The translations under genes were made by a program, and so were the position numbers. This document shows, piece after piece, positions 12,833-13,110 of a DNA stretch of 13,110 nucleotides. The stretch comes from JAJZMA01 sp021850405 (GTDB lineage: Bacteria; Chloroflexota; Dormibacteria; Aeolococcales; Aeolococcaceae): the NCBI GenBank assembly GCA_027365835.1, contig DAHXLU010000081.1, positions 1-13,110 on the forward strand, in the 5' to 3' direction. Every line of letters begins with the position of its first letter. Within the stretch, counting starts at the first letter, position 1. Below the pieces are notes generated by a model. The model saw nothing but the letters and a program-made list of their open reading frames with translations. It was not told the origin of the DNA and ran no database searches.

Positions 12833-12927
12833 TCATTCTCCTTGCACCACTGGTCTGGTGGTTGCCCCAAAGGATGTCATGACAGTCTGGTTGATTTGCG
12901 ACGTTTCAACCTGCCCCCACCGACCGG
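12833..12927 (-). pseudogene. 3' exon of a gene interrupted by a group II intron
   Basis: Directly after the intron 3' boundary the minus strand is open for about 31 codons (GRWGQVETSQINQTVMTSFG, ATTRPVVQGE), then TGA at 12835-12833. The stop is 1 nt before the ATG of the next small gene, as expected for the end of a real coding gene. The 5' exon lies beyond the right edge. The family cannot be recognised from this tail; GRWG is reminiscent of RmuC, but there the motif is not so close to the C-terminus. If the intron splices, the gene may still be functional. Confidence 0.45.
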
Positions 12928-13110
12928 GTAGAGTAGGCGACTGGATCAGCTCGTGAGCCTCCCCAGCCACCCCTCATCAAACCGTGCATGAAGTTTTCCC
13001 TCACACGGCTTTCCGACGGTGTTCACGTAGCCCCTGTCGCAGACGTTGGATAGCGGACCGACCCAGAGAGGCGATACACACAAAGCGTGGTAATCCACGC
13101 ATTGGTATGC
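12928..13110 (-). mobile_element. Group II intron, 3' end (domains IV tail, V and VI)
   Basis: On the minus strand, domain V (about 13012-12979) shows the AGCCGTG / CACGGTT stem with the AGC catalytic triad. Domain VI follows, with GAGGGGTGGCTGG pairing to CCAGTCGCCTACTC and a bulged branch-point A at 12934, 7 nt from the end. The intron ends in CTACTCTAC at 12928, a typical bacterial 3' splice boundary. Upstream (13085-13100) a GCGTGG-N4-CCACGC hairpin probably belongs to domain IV. No reverse-transcriptase/maturase motif can be read in the 100 nt before domain V, so the ORF, if present, lies beyond the right edge. Confidence 0.88.

Noticed and set aside
13085..13100. Isolated GCGTGG/CCACGC hairpin as a terminator or transposon end
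   Set aside because: It lies just upstream of intron domain V and is better explained as part of the intron RNA.
1..13110. CRISPR array or other regularly spaced repeats
   Set aside because: No set of three or more evenly spaced repeats was found; the only direct repeats are short two-copy ones.

Overview
This is bacterial chromosomal DNA of moderately high GC. The first 10.5 kb is a housekeeping block, coded almost entirely on the minus strand. The last 2.5 kb is the left end of a mobile element inserted beside a tRNA gene. The source lineage cannot be fixed from the sequence. A YvcK protein with its own N-terminal membrane segments, a eukaryotic-type (GSII) glutamine synthetase, -10 boxes lying directly before start codons, and a Gram-positive-style LexA-like palindrome would fit a Chloroflexota-like or related monoderm-type lineage. 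That is a low-confidence inference.

Left edge (1-830): the first codons of a gene running off the left end on the minus strand, a plus-strand ribbon-helix-helix protein (199-462) with no visible toxin partner, and about 365 bp with no credible gene.

Housekeeping block, minus strand, read right to left: a three-gene phospholipid cassette (YnbA-like CDP-alcohol phosphatidyltransferase, PlsC-like acyltransferase, CdsA-like CTP transferase) joined by two GTGA stop/start overlaps; glutamine synthetase; a START/SRPBCC-fold protein; two tandem paralogous proteins, each with an HTH domain followed by two membrane helices; a membrane-anchored YvcK; and an MFS transporter. The lipid cassette should make an acylated precursor, activate it as CDP-diacylglycerol and attach an alcohol headgroup. 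The HTH/membrane pair is the least familiar part and the best candidate for an undescribed system.

Mobile element (from about 10.6 kb to beyond the right edge): tRNA-Lys(CUU) is followed immediately by a tyrosine-recombinase integrase, which has a -10 box 7 nt before its ATG. Next come a minus-strand excisionase-like gene with its own terminator, and a divergent Cro/Xre-type regulator. The excisionase promoter is near-consensus, and a CGAAC-N4-ATTCG palindrome sits inside its spacer. This differs at one position from the Gram-positive LexA box, which suggests control by LexA or by the element's own repressor. At the right edge a minus-strand group II intron ends (domains V and VI visible) inside an open reading frame. 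The last 30 or so codons of that frame continue after the splice site and stop just before a 48-codon gene with a good Shine-Dalgarno sequence.
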